A DNA stretch of 64,000 bases. It comes from JBCBGF01 sp038526915. GTDB lineage: Bacteria > Pseudomonadota > Alphaproteobacteria > Rhodobacterales > Rhodobacteraceae. Made by a program: the position numbers and the translations under genes. This document shows, in pieces, positions 52,028 through 60,713 of the stretch. Positions within the stretch are counted from its first letter, which is position 1, and each line of letters begins with the position of its first letter. The DNA lies in contig JBCBGF010000007.1 in the NCBI GenBank assembly GCA_038526915.1, forward strand, positions 62,001 to 126,000, given 5' to 3'. A model generated the notes under the pieces. That model was not told the DNA's origin, made no database searches, and saw only the letters and a list, made by a program, of their open reading frames with translations.

Positions 52028-52037
52028 TTTGATCAAA
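52028..52037. promoter_or_regulatory. TTTGATCAAA palindrome between phhA and the Lrp-type gene
   Basis: A perfect 10-base palindrome in an AT-rich part of the 110-base divergent spacer, 22 bases before the regulator's ATG. It is a candidate binding site for the Lrp-type protein, controlling both genes. Confidence 0.4.
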
Positions 52038-52059
52038 ATTTTCCAGTCTTGTCGCATAC

Positions 52060-52518
52060 ATGAAATTTTCTGATCCCGAAAAGGCGATTCTCAGACACCT
52101 ACAACGCGACATCAGCGCATCCCTGGCAACACTTGCCGAGCGCTGCGGCATGTCGCAAAGCACCGTTTGGCGCAAAATTCAGGACTTCGATGCATCCGGC
52201 GTGATCCGACGCCGGGTGGCCCTGCTCGATCCGGCGGCGCTTGAGGTCAAGCTGACAGTGCTGGCCAGTATCAGCCTCGAAGACCATTCAGAACAGGCGG
52301 TCGCGGGCTTTGCGCGGCTGGTGCGGGCACACCCCGAGATCACGGAATGCCATGCCGTATCTGGCACGTCGGACTATGTCCTAAAGGTGCGCGTGGCCGA
52401 TGTTGAGGCCTATGAACGCTTTATGACCACGACGCTCCTGCGCAACCCTGTGGTCCGGTCGGTGCAGTCGAGTTTTGTGCTGCGCGAGATCAAGTCGACC
52501 ACCGAGTTGCCGATCTGA
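52060..52518 (+). CDS. Lrp/AsnC-family transcriptional regulator
   Basis: The product has 152 residues. The N-terminal HTH is ASLATLAERCGMSQSTVWRK, and the C-terminal RAM ligand domain has 'ISLEDHSEQAVAGFARLVRA', then 'HAVSGTSDYVLKVRVADVEA'. Divergence from phhA suggests it senses phenylalanine or tyrosine and activates phhA, as in PhhR-like pairings; the effector is inferred. Confidence 0.92.
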   Translation: MKFSDPEKAILRHLQRDISASLATLAERCGMSQSTVWRKIQDFDASGVIRRRVALLDPAALEVKLTVLASISLEDHSEQAVAGFARLVRAHPEITECHAVSGTSDYVLKVRVADVEAYERFMTTTLLRNPVVRSVQSSFVLREIKSTTELPI

Positions 52519-52532
52519 CCGCCCAAAAGCAA

Positions 52533-52559
52533 ATGGCGCCAGGGGGCCCCCGGCGCCAT
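52533..52559. terminator. Terminator between convergent Lrp-type gene and tig
   Basis: ATGGCGCC (52533-52540) pairs perfectly with GGCGCCAT (52552-52559) around an 11-base loop. It has no T tract on either side; it is likely bidirectional. Confidence 0.55.
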
Positions 52560-52583
52560 CGGAATCTCGACCGGATGTCGTGG

Positions 52584-53915
52584 TTATTCGTCTTCCAGCG
52601 CCTCCACAGCCGCCTTCAGGTCGTCCTTCGACACCTCTTTTTCGCTCACATTGGCCAGCTCAAAGATGTAGTCGACCACCTTATCCTCAAAGATCGGCGC
52701 CTGGATCTGTTGCCGCATCTGAGCGTTTTGCTGAACAAACTCAAAGAACTGGCGCTCCTGTCCCGGATACTGCCGCGCCTGGTTCATCACCGCTTGCGTG
52801 ATCTCGGCATCGGTCACTTCGATCTCATTCGCCCGGCCCAGCTCGGCCAGAAGCAGCCCCAGACGCACCCGACGCTCTGCCAGCTTGGTGTGCTCGTCTG
52901 TGGGTTCGATCTCGGCAGGGTCCGGTGCCTCACCTTCGGAAGCCTCTTCCTGCGCAAGCTGAATCGCAATTTGCTTAGCCTCGGCCTCCACGAGCGAGGG
53001 CGGCAACTCAAACGTCACCGTCTCATCCAGCACATCCAACAGCCCGCGTTTGGTAACCTGACGCGCCGCGCCGGCGTACTCTGCGCCCAATCGCTCAGTG
53101 ATCTGCTCCTTCAACGCCGCCAGATCATCAGCGCCATACTTCTTGGCAAGCTCATCGTCGATCTCCGCGGGAGCAGGCGCCTTCACCGCCTTAACGGTGC
53201 ATTTGAAAACGGCGGCCTTCCCGGCCAGGTGGGCGGCCCCGTATTCCTCGGGGAAGTCGACCTTCACCTCGACCTCTTCCTCAGCCTTGGCGCCCACAAG
53301 CTGTTCCTCGAACCCGGGGATAAAGCTGTTTGACCCCAGAACGAGCGGATAGTCCTCGGCCGAACCCCCCTCAAACTCTTCACCATCGACCGAGCCCACG
53401 AAGTCGATCACCACCTGATCGCCGTCCTTCGCCTTACTGCCCTTGCGCCGATCCTCAAAGTTCTGCGCGCTCTCAGCCAGGTTCTGCAATGCCTCGTCGA
53501 TATCGGCATCCGCAGGCTTCACCACCAGCTTTTCCAGCTTGATCTTCGCCAGATCGACCTCGGGGATCTCGGGCAGCGCTTCATAGTTCATCTCGACATG
53601 AATATCGTCGCCCTGCTTCCAGTCCTCGTTGGTCATCTTGACCTCGGGCTGCAGCGCGGGCCGGTCGCCACTGTCTTCAAAGTGCTTGCTCATCGCACCA
53701 TCGACGGCTTCCTGCATGGCCTCGCCCAACAAGCGCTGACCGAACTGCTTCTTCAGCAGCGGCATCGGCACCTTGCCTTTGCGGAAGCCCTTCATCTCGA
53801 TCTCGGGCTGCGCTTCGGCAAGCTTTTCATCGACCTTCGCGTCCAGCTCATCGGCGGTGACGACGATCTGATAGGCGCGTTTCAAACCTTCGTTCAGGGT
53901 CTCGGTGACCTGCAT
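52584..53915 (-). CDS. tig: Trigger factor
   Basis: The product has 443 residues. The ribosome-binding tail has FRKGKVPMPLLKKQFGQ (GFRKGKVP, with Gly-Phe-Arg-Lys). The FKBP-like domain has GDQVVIDFVGSVDGEEFEGG, and the C-terminal helical arms end in an acidic 'AAVEALEDE'. It helps fold nascent chains and catalyses proline isomerisation. ATG 53915 gives MQVTETLNEGLKR; a GTG 30 bases upstream is less likely. Confidence 0.97.
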   Translation of the reverse strand: MQVTETLNEGLKRAYQIVVTADELDAKVDEKLAEAQPEIEMKGFRKGKVPMPLLKKQFGQRLLGEAMQEAVDGAMSKHFEDSGDRPALQPEVKMTNEDWKQGDDIHVEMNYEALPEIPEVDLAKIKLEKLVVKPADADIDEALQNLAESAQNFEDRRKGSKAKDGDQVVIDFVGSVDGEEFEGGSAEDYPLVLGSNSFIPGFEEQLVGAKAEEEVEVKVDFPEEYGAAHLAGKAAVFKCTVKAVKAPAPAEIDDELAKKYGADDLAALKEQITERLGAEYAGAARQVTKRGLLDVLDETVTFELPPSLVEAEAKQIAIQLAQEEASEGEAPDPAEIEPTDEHTKLAERRVRLGLLLAELGRANEIEVTDAEITQAVMNQARQYPGQERQFFEFVQQNAQMRQQIQAPIFEDKVVDYIFELANVSEKEVSKDDLKAAVEALEDE

Positions 53916-54047
53916 GGTGGTCCTCTCAGGCGGCGGCCGCGACACGCGGCGTCATTTCAAAAAATCAGCCCTGCTCTTAGGAGCGGGCCGGTTCGGATGC
54001 AAGGCGGTTTCCCCGCCTCCACGCCCGGTCCGGCCGGGCTATATGCA

Positions 54048-54078
54048 GGCGGCCGCAGCCCGGTTGGGTGCGGCCGCC
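54048..54078 (-). terminator. Stem-loop after rpsI
   Basis: GGCGGCCGCA (54048-54057) pairs with TGCGGCCGCC (54069-54078), a perfect 10-base stem 24 bases after the rpsI stop. There is no T tract, so it is perhaps a processing or pause site. Confidence 0.5.
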
Positions 54079-54101
54079 GATGATCACGCAGAAGGCAAAG
54101 C

Positions 54102-54596
54102 TTAACGCTTGGAGAACTGGAAGCTCTTCCTCGCCTTGGCCTTACCGTACTTCTTCCGTTCGACCACACGGCTGTCGCGGGTCAGGAAGCCAGCGGCCTT
54201 GAGCGCACCGCGCAGGCTCGGCTCATAAAGCTGCAGCGCTTTCGAGATGCCGTGCTTCACAGCACCCGCTTGCCCCGAGAGACCGCCACCTTTCACGGTG
54301 GCCATCACGTCGAACTCACCCTCGACACCGGCAACGGTGAAAGGCTGGCGCAGGATCATCTGCAGCACGGGCCGCGCGAAATAGGCGTCCATATCCTTGC
54401 CGTTCACAGTCACCTTACCCGACCCGGGCTTGATCCAGACGCGGGCGACCGCATCCTTCCGCTTGCCGGTGGCGTAAGACCGACCCAGCTCATCCCGAAC
54501 CGGTTCGCGCGGGGTCATCGTCTCGGCCACAACAGCGGCGTCATCCCCGCCTGCGACGGCGTTCAGCTCGTCGAGCGATTTGATTTCTTCAGCCAT
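54102..54596 (-). CDS. rpsI: 30S ribosomal protein S9
   Basis: The product has 164 residues. The S9 signature 'SGQAGAVKHGISKALQLYEP' and the basic C-terminus KARKSFQFSKR are present. A 35-residue N-terminal extension precedes the conserved YATGKRKDAVARVWI. It sits 5 bases after rplM. Confidence 0.98.
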   Translation of the reverse strand: MAEEIKSLDELNAVAGGDDAAVVAETMTPREPVRDELGRSYATGKRKDAVARVWIKPGSGKVTVNGKDMDAYFARPVLQMILRQPFTVAGVEGEFDVMATVKGGGLSGQAGAVKHGISKALQLYEPSLRGALKAAGFLTRDSRVVERKKYGKAKARKSFQFSKR

Positions 54597-54601
54597 CTGT
54601 C

Positions 54602-55060
54602 TCAGCTCCGCGTATTCTTGGAATTCATCGACTTCACGTCGACCACTTGCGGGTCCTGCGCCTCATGCGGGTGTTCCGCGCCGGCATAGACCCGCAGGTT
54701 CGTCATCTGCTTCCGGCTCAGCTTGTTGCCCGGCAGCATCCGCTTCACGGCCTGCATCACCACACGCTCGGGATGCGCGCCTTCGAGGATCTGACCCGTT
54801 GTCCGGCTCTTGATCCCACCGGGATAGCCCGTGTGCCAGTAATTCGGCTTGTCGCGCTTGTTGCCGGTCAGCTGAACCTTGTCGGCGTTGATGATGATGA
54901 CGTTGTCACCCATGTCCATATGGGGCGTATAGCTCGGCTTGTGCTTGCCGCGCAGGCGGGTGGCGACGATCGCGGCAAGACGGCCCAGAACCACGCCCTC
55001 GGCGTCGATCAGGATCCACTTCTTGTCGATATCCGCCGGTGTTGCGGTAAAGGTTTTCAT
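54602..55060 (-). CDS. rplM: 50S ribosomal protein L13
   Basis: The product has 152 residues. It has LGRLAAIVATRLRGKHK, 'HMDMGDNVIIINADKVQLTG' and 'YWHTGYPGGIKSRTTGQILE', the L13 signature. It binds early to 23S rRNA. It leads the L13-S9 operon. Confidence 0.98.
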   Translation of the reverse strand: MKTFTATPADIDKKWILIDAEGVVLGRLAAIVATRLRGKHKPSYTPHMDMGDNVIIINADKVQLTGNKRDKPNYWHTGYPGGIKSRTTGQILEGAHPERVVMQAVKRMLPGNKLSRKQMTNLRVYAGAEHPHEAQDPQVVDVKSMNSKNTRS

Positions 55061-55387
55061 GTCAGTCCTCGTGGCTAATCCGGTGTCTGGCGCAAGCGCC
55101 GCCGGGATTGCGCCGTTCTAAGGACTCCGCCGACCCAGTCAAGCACAGTATTCCTAAATTATTACAGCAAAATCATGCGCTTAAAAATAAGGTATCTTTA
55201 TACCCCAGTCTGTGATCCCAATCGCTGGCCAACAAATGACCCCCATTCCTCACAATCTGCGCCAAAAATTGGCCGCAATCCCCTCCTACGCGTAACCCAT
55301 CGTTAAGGTTTCGGGAGTGTAAAGGCACGAACGAGGCCGAACCGGCCGCGTATCAGGCCAAACAGTAACAAGTGCATGGAGTAGAAA
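55061..55387. other. Non-coding spacer: rplM promoter region and leader of the 58-residue ORF
   Basis: Between divergent rplM and the small ORF at 55388. The rplM promoter lies at 55115-55142. The part from about 55145 to 55200 is AT-rich and holds no gene. The segment 55200-55387 shows no ORF, tRNA-like or riboswitch-like structure that I can recognise. The small ORF's promoter is probably here. Confidence 0.5.
55115..55142 (-). promoter_or_regulatory. Candidate rplM-rpsI promoter
   Basis: On the minus strand TTGACT (55142-55137), a 16-base spacer and TAGAAC (55120-55115, 4 of 6) lie 55 bases upstream of the rplM ATG. The leader has a short GGCGC-AA-GCGCC hairpin at 55089-55100. Confidence 0.5.
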
Positions 55388-55564
55388 ATGATCCGCACAT
55401 TCCTCATCCTTGCCCTCGCCTTCGGCATGGGCCTTGCTGCCACCGTCTTTCTGCTGTTCGAAAACCCCGGCCTGATCGTCGGCTTTGGCATCATCTGCGC
55501 ATTCATCTGCACCATCATCGCCCTGGCCACGCGCAACCGCGACCAGGACGTGGCCGAAGGCTAG
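55388..55564 (+). CDS. Small 58-residue membrane protein
   Basis: Two hydrophobic stretches ('FLILALAFGMGLAATVFLLF' and 'LIVGFGIICAFICTIIALA') make it a probable inner-membrane hairpin, with the tail TRNRDQDVAEG in the cytosol. The ATG is preceded by GGAG at 6 bases. I do not recognise the family. Its stop codon overlaps that of the opposite gene in CTAG. Confidence 0.6.
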   Translation: MIRTFLILALAFGMGLAATVFLLFENPGLIVGFGIICAFICTIIALATRNRDQDVAEG

Positions 55565-55728
55565 AGCCACATGCGCGGCTGATCCATCCGGGCATCCGCG
55601 TATTTCCGTAAGAAATCCCGATCTTTCGTCGGCCGGTCCGTGCTTGCGCGGTGCCGGCCGTCCTGCGTTGACAGCAGCCGCGCCCAAAACCCCCGGCGCG
55701 CGGCGTGTGATGTCTTGCTCTGTTTCAT
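55561..55728 (-). CDS. Small 55-residue basic protein
   Basis: The frame encodes a strongly basic protein starting MKQSKTSHAARRGFWARLL and ending DQPRMWL. ATG 55728 is preceded by AAGGAG at 7 bases. No function is known. It converges with the 58-residue gene, with both stops sharing CTAG. Confidence 0.5.
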   Translation of the reverse strand: MKQSKTSHAARRGFWARLLSTQDGRHRASTDRPTKDRDFLRKYADARMDQPRMWL

Positions 55729-55860
55729 CTGAATGCTCCTTGGCTATGATGTGCCCAGGATCATCCGGGGACAGCAAAGGGGGCTATCAGGCATTTGTCT
55801 CGAACCAGCCCGCATACTGTCCCGCCGGTGTGGGACATTGGTCCCGATGGGGGAAAGCAC

Positions 55861-56895
55861 ATGCGCACCGTGCGCTACACCAAGGCCAAAGACGGCACCT
55901 CGCTCGCCTGGGCGCGGGGCGGCAGGGGCCCGCCGTTGGTCAAACCCGCCACCTGGCTCACCCACCTCGAATACGACGATGTCAGCCCGATCTGGTCCCA
56001 CTGGATCCGCTATTTCGAAGACCACTTCGACTAACTGCGCTACGACGAACGCGGCTGCGGCCTCTCTGAAAAAGGCCCCGAAACGCCCGACCTCGAGACC
56101 TGGGTCGCTGACCTCGAATGCGTGATCGATGCATCCGGCATCGACGCGCCTTTCGCCCTTCTCGGCATCTCCCAAGGTGCCTCCACCGCGATCACCTACA
56201 CCATCCGCCACCCACACCGGGTTTCGCACCTCATCCTCTTCGGCGGCTTCGCCCGTGGCAGCACGCGTAGGGGCGATCCCGAAGCAGCCGCCCTCTACCG
56301 CGCCGTGGTCGAGGTTTTTCGACACGGCCTCAACAACCCCAACCCCACCTTCCAGGATGTCTTCACCACCCGCTTCATCCCCGATGCCAGCCCCGAACAC
56401 CGGCAATGGTTCAACGAGCTGTGCCAGAAATCCACCGACGCCGAGGTGGGCGCCAACCTCCTCCTCGCACGCAGCGAGATCGACGTCTCGGATCTTCTGC
56501 CTCAAGTCACGGTCCCAACGCTTGTGATGCATGTCGAAGGCGACCAGGCCCAACCCATTGCCGAGGCCAAACTGATGGCCCGCAACATCCCCGGCGCCGA
56601 ATTCACAGCCCTGCCCGGCAACAACCACATCCTGCAACCGTCCGAACCCGGGTGGGCCATCTTCCGCGATCGGTTGGAAACCTTCCTTGGCACTGCAAAG
56701 CCCAAGCTCGACGCCACCCTGACCGACCGCGAAAGCGCGATCCTTGCCCTCATCTGTGAGGCCAAGAGCAACAAGGTGATCGCCTATGAGCTGGGCATCA
56801 GCGAAAAGACCGTGCGCAACCACGCCACGCATATCTTTGAAAAACTCGGCGTCAGCTCGCGACAAGAGGCGATCCTCGCCGGCAAGCGAACCTAA
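55861..56895 (+). pseudogene. Alpha/beta-hydrolase with C-terminal LuxR-type HTH, split by an in-frame stop
   Basis: From ATG 55861 the frame runs 'RTVRYTKAKDGTSLAWARGG' then YFEDHFD and TAA at codon 58 (56032-56034). It continues in the same frame with LRYDERGCGLSEKG, the nucleophile elbow LLGISQGAST (Ser), 'VMHVEGDQAQPIAEAKLMAR' and a LuxR HTH ('RESAILALICEAKSNKVIAY', then GISEKTVRNHATHIFEKLGV) to a stop at 56895. Intact relatives have an uninterrupted hydrolase-HTH protein, so a nonsense substitution is the simplest explanation. A product from an internal start such as GTG 56122 would lack the N-terminal part of the hydrolase. A sequencing error remains possible. Confidence 0.75.
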
Positions 56896-57314
56896 CCCGC
56901 AGGCGGGATTGAATAGGTCATACTGGCCCGCGCCACCACGGCCTCCGACCCGTCCGACCGGATCAGCACATCCCCCACCGCCAGCACCCGGCCCAGCTTC
57001 AAAAGCCGGCACTCCGCGATCAGGTCGCGCCCCGCGACCGGCTTGCGCATGAAATCCATCGAACAATTCGTCGTCACCGCCAGCCCCTGCGGCCCGATCA
57101 TCGACAACACCGCCAGATAAACGCTCACATCCGCCAGCGCGAACATCGTCGGCCCCGACACAGTGCCGCCCGGGCGCAGATGCGCCTCTGTCACATGGCA
57201 CCGCACCCCGATCTCCATCTCCGCCACATGTTCGATGGTGAACATCTCGCCCACTTGCGGAAAATCGCTCTCCAGAAAGGCGGCCAGCGCCTCTGCATCC
57301 ATTTTCAACGCCAT
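56892..57314 (-). CDS. Hotdog-fold thioesterase (PaaI-like)
   Basis: The product has 140 residues. 'RPGGTVSGPTMFALADVSVY' and 'AVTTNCSMDFMRKPVAGRDL' match the 4HBT/PaaI hotdog thioesterases, which cleave acyl-CoA esters. ATG 57314 is preceded by GGGGAAGAG; 57302 is an alternative. It is convergent with the split hydrolase gene (4-base overlap) and divergent from the enoyl-CoA hydratase gene, which hints at a shared acyl-CoA theme. Confidence 0.83.
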   Translation of the reverse strand: MALKMDAEALAAFLESDFPQVGEMFTIEHVAEMEIGVRCHVTEAHLRPGGTVSGPTMFALADVSVYLAVLSMIGPQGLAVTTNCSMDFMRKPVAGRDLIAECRLLKLGRVLAVGDVLIRSDGSEAVVARASMTYSIPPAG

Positions 57315-57373
57315 TCTCTTCCCCCGATCTTCCCCGCGCCGTAGACTTGGCGCGAGACATGAGGGAGAGCAAG

Positions 57374-58159
57374 ATGACAAACGTACTGCGCAAAGACGTA
57401 GGGGCCGTCGCCCGGCTGACGCTCAATCGCCCAAAGGCGCTGAACGCGCTGAGCGAGGCGATGCTGACCGATCTTCAGACCGCGCTGAACGATCTTGCCG
57501 ACGACCCCGCCATCCGGGTCATCGTTATTGCCGCCGAAGGCCGCGCCTTTTGCGCGGGCCATGACCTGCGCGAGATGACCGAAGCGCGGGCCGAGCCCGA
57601 CGGTGGCGCCAAGCGCTTTGCTGAACTCTTCGACGCCTGCGCACGCCTCATGCAGACACTCCCCACCCTGCCCCAGCCAGTGATCGCCGAAGTGGGTGGC
57701 CTCGCCACCGCCGCCGGATGCCAGCTTGTCGCCTCCTGCGACATGGCCGTCGCTACCGATGAAGCGCGCTTTGGCGTGAACGGCGTCAATATCGGCCTGT
57801 TCTGTTCCACTCCCATGGTCGCCCTCTCCCGCAACATCCCCCGCAAACAAGCCTTCGAAATGCTCACCACTGGCAGCTTCATCGACGCCCAGCGCGCCTG
57901 CGACTTGGGCCTTGTTAACCACGTCGTGCGCGCCGAACATCTGACGGAGGAGACGATGTTCCTTGCCAACACCATCGCCAACAAACTGGGGTCCGCCGTC
58001 CGCATCGGCAAGCGCGCCTTCTACGATCAACTTCAGATGCCGCTGGACGAGGCCTATCGTTTTACCGGCGAGGTGATGGTGGCGAACATGCTCGACCAAG
58101 ACACCAGCGAAGGCATCTCCGCCTTTCTCGAAAAACGGAAACCGGAATGGACGCAGTAG
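57374..58159 (+). CDS. Enoyl-CoA hydratase/isomerase-family protein
   Basis: The product has 261 residues. The crotonase fold has 'LTLNRPKALNALSEAMLTDL', the oxyanion-hole GRAFCAGHDLREMTEA and AEVGGLATAAGCQLVASCDMA. The second catalytic Glu of true hydratases is not obvious: the loop reads GVNIGLFCSTPMVALSR. It is related to the ECHDC3-like group. Its substrate is unknown. The 3' end overlaps the DUF1801 gene by 13 bases. Confidence 0.88.
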   Translation: MTNVLRKDVGAVARLTLNRPKALNALSEAMLTDLQTALNDLADDPAIRVIVIAAEGRAFCAGHDLREMTEARAEPDGGAKRFAELFDACARLMQTLPTLPQPVIAEVGGLATAAGCQLVASCDMAVATDEARFGVNGVNIGLFCSTPMVALSRNIPRKQAFEMLTTGSFIDAQRACDLGLVNHVVRAEHLTEETMFLANTIANKLGSAVRIGKRAFYDQLQMPLDEAYRFTGEVMVANMLDQDTSEGISAFLEKRKPEWTQ

Positions 58160-58557
58160 CCGAAGTCGAAGCACATATCGCCGCCACCCCAGACCCCGCG
58201 CGCCGCGCCGAAGCGGAGGCGCTGGATGCGATCTTTCGCGAGGTCACAGGCTTCCGGCCCCGCCTTTGGTCGGGGCGCATGATCGGCTATGGGTCCTACG
58301 ACTACACCTACGCCAGCGGTCGGTCGGGCACCTGGCTCGCCACAGGCTTCGCCGTGGGGAAGCGGAACGTGACGGTCTATATCCTGCCGGGCTACACCGA
58401 GTTCCCACAGATCATGGAGAGGCTGGGCAAGTACAAGAAAGGCAACGCTTGCCTCTATCTCACCCGGCTGGAGAACGCCGATCAAACCGCCCTGCGCGAT
58501 CTGATCCGCGCGGGGTTGGAGGATTTGGGACAGACGTGGGAGGTGCAGGCGACCTGA
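58147..58557 (+). CDS. DUF1801-family protein
   Basis: The product has 136 residues. 'LWSGRMIGYGSYDYTYASGR' and 'VTVYILPGYTEFPQIMERLG' with GKYKKGNACLYLTRLE are the DUF1801 signature. The family has a YdhG-like fold with unknown function. It overlaps the enoyl-CoA hydratase gene by 13 bases in a different frame. Confidence 0.85.
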   Translation: MDAVAEVEAHIAATPDPARRAEAEALDAIFREVTGFRPRLWSGRMIGYGSYDYTYASGRSGTWLATGFAVGKRNVTVYILPGYTEFPQIMERLGKYKKGNACLYLTRLENADQTALRDLIRAGLEDLGQTWEVQAT

Positions 58558-58563
58558 CGCCTT

Positions 58564-59898
58564 TTACAAACGGCTCAGGTAGTACCTGTATTCCACCGGC
58601 GTGATCATCCCGGTCAGCGTCTGGATCTCATCCTGTTTGACCGCTGCAAAGACGCTCCGAAATTCCGCACCAAAGATCTCTTCGGCGACATCCGACACAA
58701 CGAACCGCTCCACTGCATCGAACCAGTCGTGCCCCAACGGCTGCGCCGGCACCGCCTCGGGGTGGTCAATCGGCAAAGGCACCTCCGCCTTCGTATCCAG
58801 CCCATGCAGGATCCCACCAAGGATCGCCGTCAGCACAAGATAGGGGTTCACATCCGCCCCGCTGATCCGATGCTCCAGCCGCGCGGCAGGCCCGGTGATC
58901 TGCGGCAACCGGATCCCCGCCGCGCGGTTGTCCATCCCCCAATCGGGGCTGGAAGGCGCGAAACTCTTTCGCTGGAACCGCCTGTACGAGTTCATATGCG
59001 GCGCAAAGATCGCCTGCAGATCCGCCATCGTGTCCAGCACGCCGCCCACCGCATGGCGCAACGTGTCAGAAACCCCCTCGCCTTCAGGCGTGAAGATATT
59101 CGCCCCACTCTCATCCAGCACCGAACAGTGCGCGTGCATTCCGTTCCCAGGTGCCTCGGCATAGGGCTTGGCCATGAACGTGGCCTCCATCCCATGCCGC
59201 GACACGACCCCGCGCACCAGCCTTCGGAACAGCAGCGCGGTCTCGGCGGCAAAGAGCACATCGTCGGTATGGTGAAAATTCACCTCGAACTGCCCCGGCC
59301 CGTATTCCGCGATCAGCGTATCGGTCTGAAGCCCCTGCACCCGGCAGGCCGCGAGGATCTCGGTCAGGATCGCCTCCTGCCGCGACACAACTTCCAGGTC
59401 GTAGTTCTGCGCGGGAGGTGTCCGCTTCGGCGGCCTTGGCGCATCATCGCCCTTCTCACGCGGCCGCAGGATGTAGAACTCAAGCTCGGTCGCCACTACA
59501 GGCCGCCAGCCCCGCGCCGCATAACGCTCCAACATCCGCCTTAAAATCTCACGCGAGGATATCGGGCTCGGCTCCCCCTCAGGCGTCAGCATCTCCACCT
59601 GCACCTGCGCGACGTTTCCTGGCATCCACGGCACGGGCCGCAGCGTCCCTGGCACGCCCACGAGCACCCCATCGGGATCGCCCACGACAATCCCCAAGCC
59701 CGACGCCTCCACCTCATTGCCCATGATCGCGGGCGCGTAGGTCGAGTACGGCAACCGCACCGCCCCCGCCTCCAGCTTGCCGAACGCATCGCCGGGCAGC
59801 CACTTGCCCCGCCACACCGCGTTCAGATCGCACAGCATCAATTCAACCCGCTCGGGCTGACCGTGCCTGGCGCAGTATTCGGCGTATTCGTCCTTCAT
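58564..59898 (-). CDS. Glutamine-synthetase-family ligase (gamma-glutamylputrescine synthetase-like)
   Basis: The product has 444 residues. GS motifs: ATELEFYILRP, 'EYGPGQFEVNFHHTDDVLFA', PGNGMHAHCSVLD and 'DNRAAGIRLPQITGPAARLE'. The core lacks the adenylylation Tyr loop of GlnA and fits the GS-like PuuA/GlnA3 ligases, which attach glutamate to an amine using ATP. It is the last gene after the polyamine-type importer, overlapping the permease gene by 4 bases, so putrescine or a related amine is the likely substrate. Confidence 0.88.
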   Translation of the reverse strand: MKDEYAEYCARHGQPERVELMLCDLNAVWRGKWLPGDAFGKLEAGAVRLPYSTYAPAIMGNEVEASGLGIVVGDPDGVLVGVPGTLRPVPWMPGNVAQVQVEMLTPEGEPSPISSREILRRMLERYAARGWRPVVATELEFYILRPREKGDDAPRPPKRTPPAQNYDLEVVSRQEAILTEILAACRVQGLQTDTLIAEYGPGQFEVNFHHTDDVLFAAETALLFRRLVRGVVSRHGMEATFMAKPYAEAPGNGMHAHCSVLDESGANIFTPEGEGVSDTLRHAVGGVLDTMADLQAIFAPHMNSYRRFQRKSFAPSSPDWGMDNRAAGIRLPQITGPAARLEHRISGADVNPYLVLTAILGGILHGLDTKAEVPLPIDHPEAVPAQPLGHDWFDAVERFVVSDVAEEIFGAEFRSVFAAVKQDEIQTLTGMITPVEYRYYLSRL

Positions 59899-60713
59899 GC
59901 GGCCTGCTCCGCCAACCTCTCATCGCGCCGTTGCTGCGCGATCCGGTGCTTGCTGGCGAGCGAGGCGGAGATCACCCCGATGGTCACCAGCGCGATGAGG
60001 ATCGTCGACAGCGCATTGATCTCGGGACTGACCCCCAGCCGCACAGAGGAGAAGATCTTGATCGGCAGCGTCGTGGCCGAAGGCCCCGCGGTGAAGGAAG
60101 CAATCACCAGATCATCCAGCGACAGAGTAAACGCCAAGAGCCACCCCGCAATCACCGCAGGCGCGATCAGGGGCAAGGTCACAGACCGGAACGCATCGAA
60201 GGGCGTACAGCCAAGGTCCAGCGCGGCCTCCTCCAGCGAGCGATCAAAGCTCACCAGCCGCGACGACACCACGACCGAGACGAAGCACATCGAAAACGTC
60301 GTATGCGCGAGGATGATCGTGAAGATTCCCCGATCCAACCCGATGGAGATGAACAGGAGAAGCAACGAAAGCCCCGTAATCACCTCCGGCATCACCAAGG
60401 GCGCATAGATCATGCCCGAGAACAGCGTGCGCCCGTAAAACCGCCCCCCACGCACCAGCACATAGGCCGCCATCGTCCCCAACACCGTCGCGATGGTCGA
60501 GGAGAACACCGCGACCCGCAGCGTCACCCAGGCGGCGTCGAGGAAGGATTCGTCCCTCATCAACTCGCCATACCATTTGGTTGAGAACCCGGCCCAGACG
60601 GTGACAAGGCGGCTCTCGTTGAAGCTGTAGACGATCAGAATGACCATCGGGATATAGAGAAACGCAAACCCCAGCGCCAGCGATGTGGCATTGAACCAGG
60701 AAAACCGTCTCAT
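59895..60713 (-). CDS. ABC polyamine transporter permease (PotI/PotC-like)
   Basis: The product has 272 residues. It has six predicted helices and the EAA-like loop SLEEAALDLGCTPFDAFRSVTLPL. ATG 60713 overlaps the stop of the upstream permease (ATGA). It should form the membrane channel with the PotH-like partner. Confidence 0.92.
   Translation of the reverse strand: MRRFSWFNATSLALGFAFLYIPMVILIVYSFNESRLVTVWAGFSTKWYGELMRDESFLDAAWVTLRVAVFSSTIATVLGTMAAYVLVRGGRFYGRTLFSGMIYAPLVMPEVITGLSLLLLFISIGLDRGIFTIILAHTTFSMCFVSVVVSSRLVSFDRSLEEAALDLGCTPFDAFRSVTLPLIAPAVIAGWLLAFTLSLDDLVIASFTAGPSATTLPIKIFSSVRLGVSPEINALSTILIALVTIGVISASLASKHRIAQQRRDERLAEQAA

Noticed and set aside
56032..56034. Programmed read-through of the TAA in the hydrolase-LuxR gene
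   Set aside because: No recoding element is visible and TAA is the stop least prone to read-through; a simple nonsense mutation is more likely.
55744..57426. A 560-codon minus-strand open frame
   Set aside because: It covers the hydrolase-LuxR gene, the thioesterase and the start of the enoyl-CoA hydratase gene, and its Gly/Arg/Asp/Ala-rich product lacks domain features. It is a shadow of real genes.
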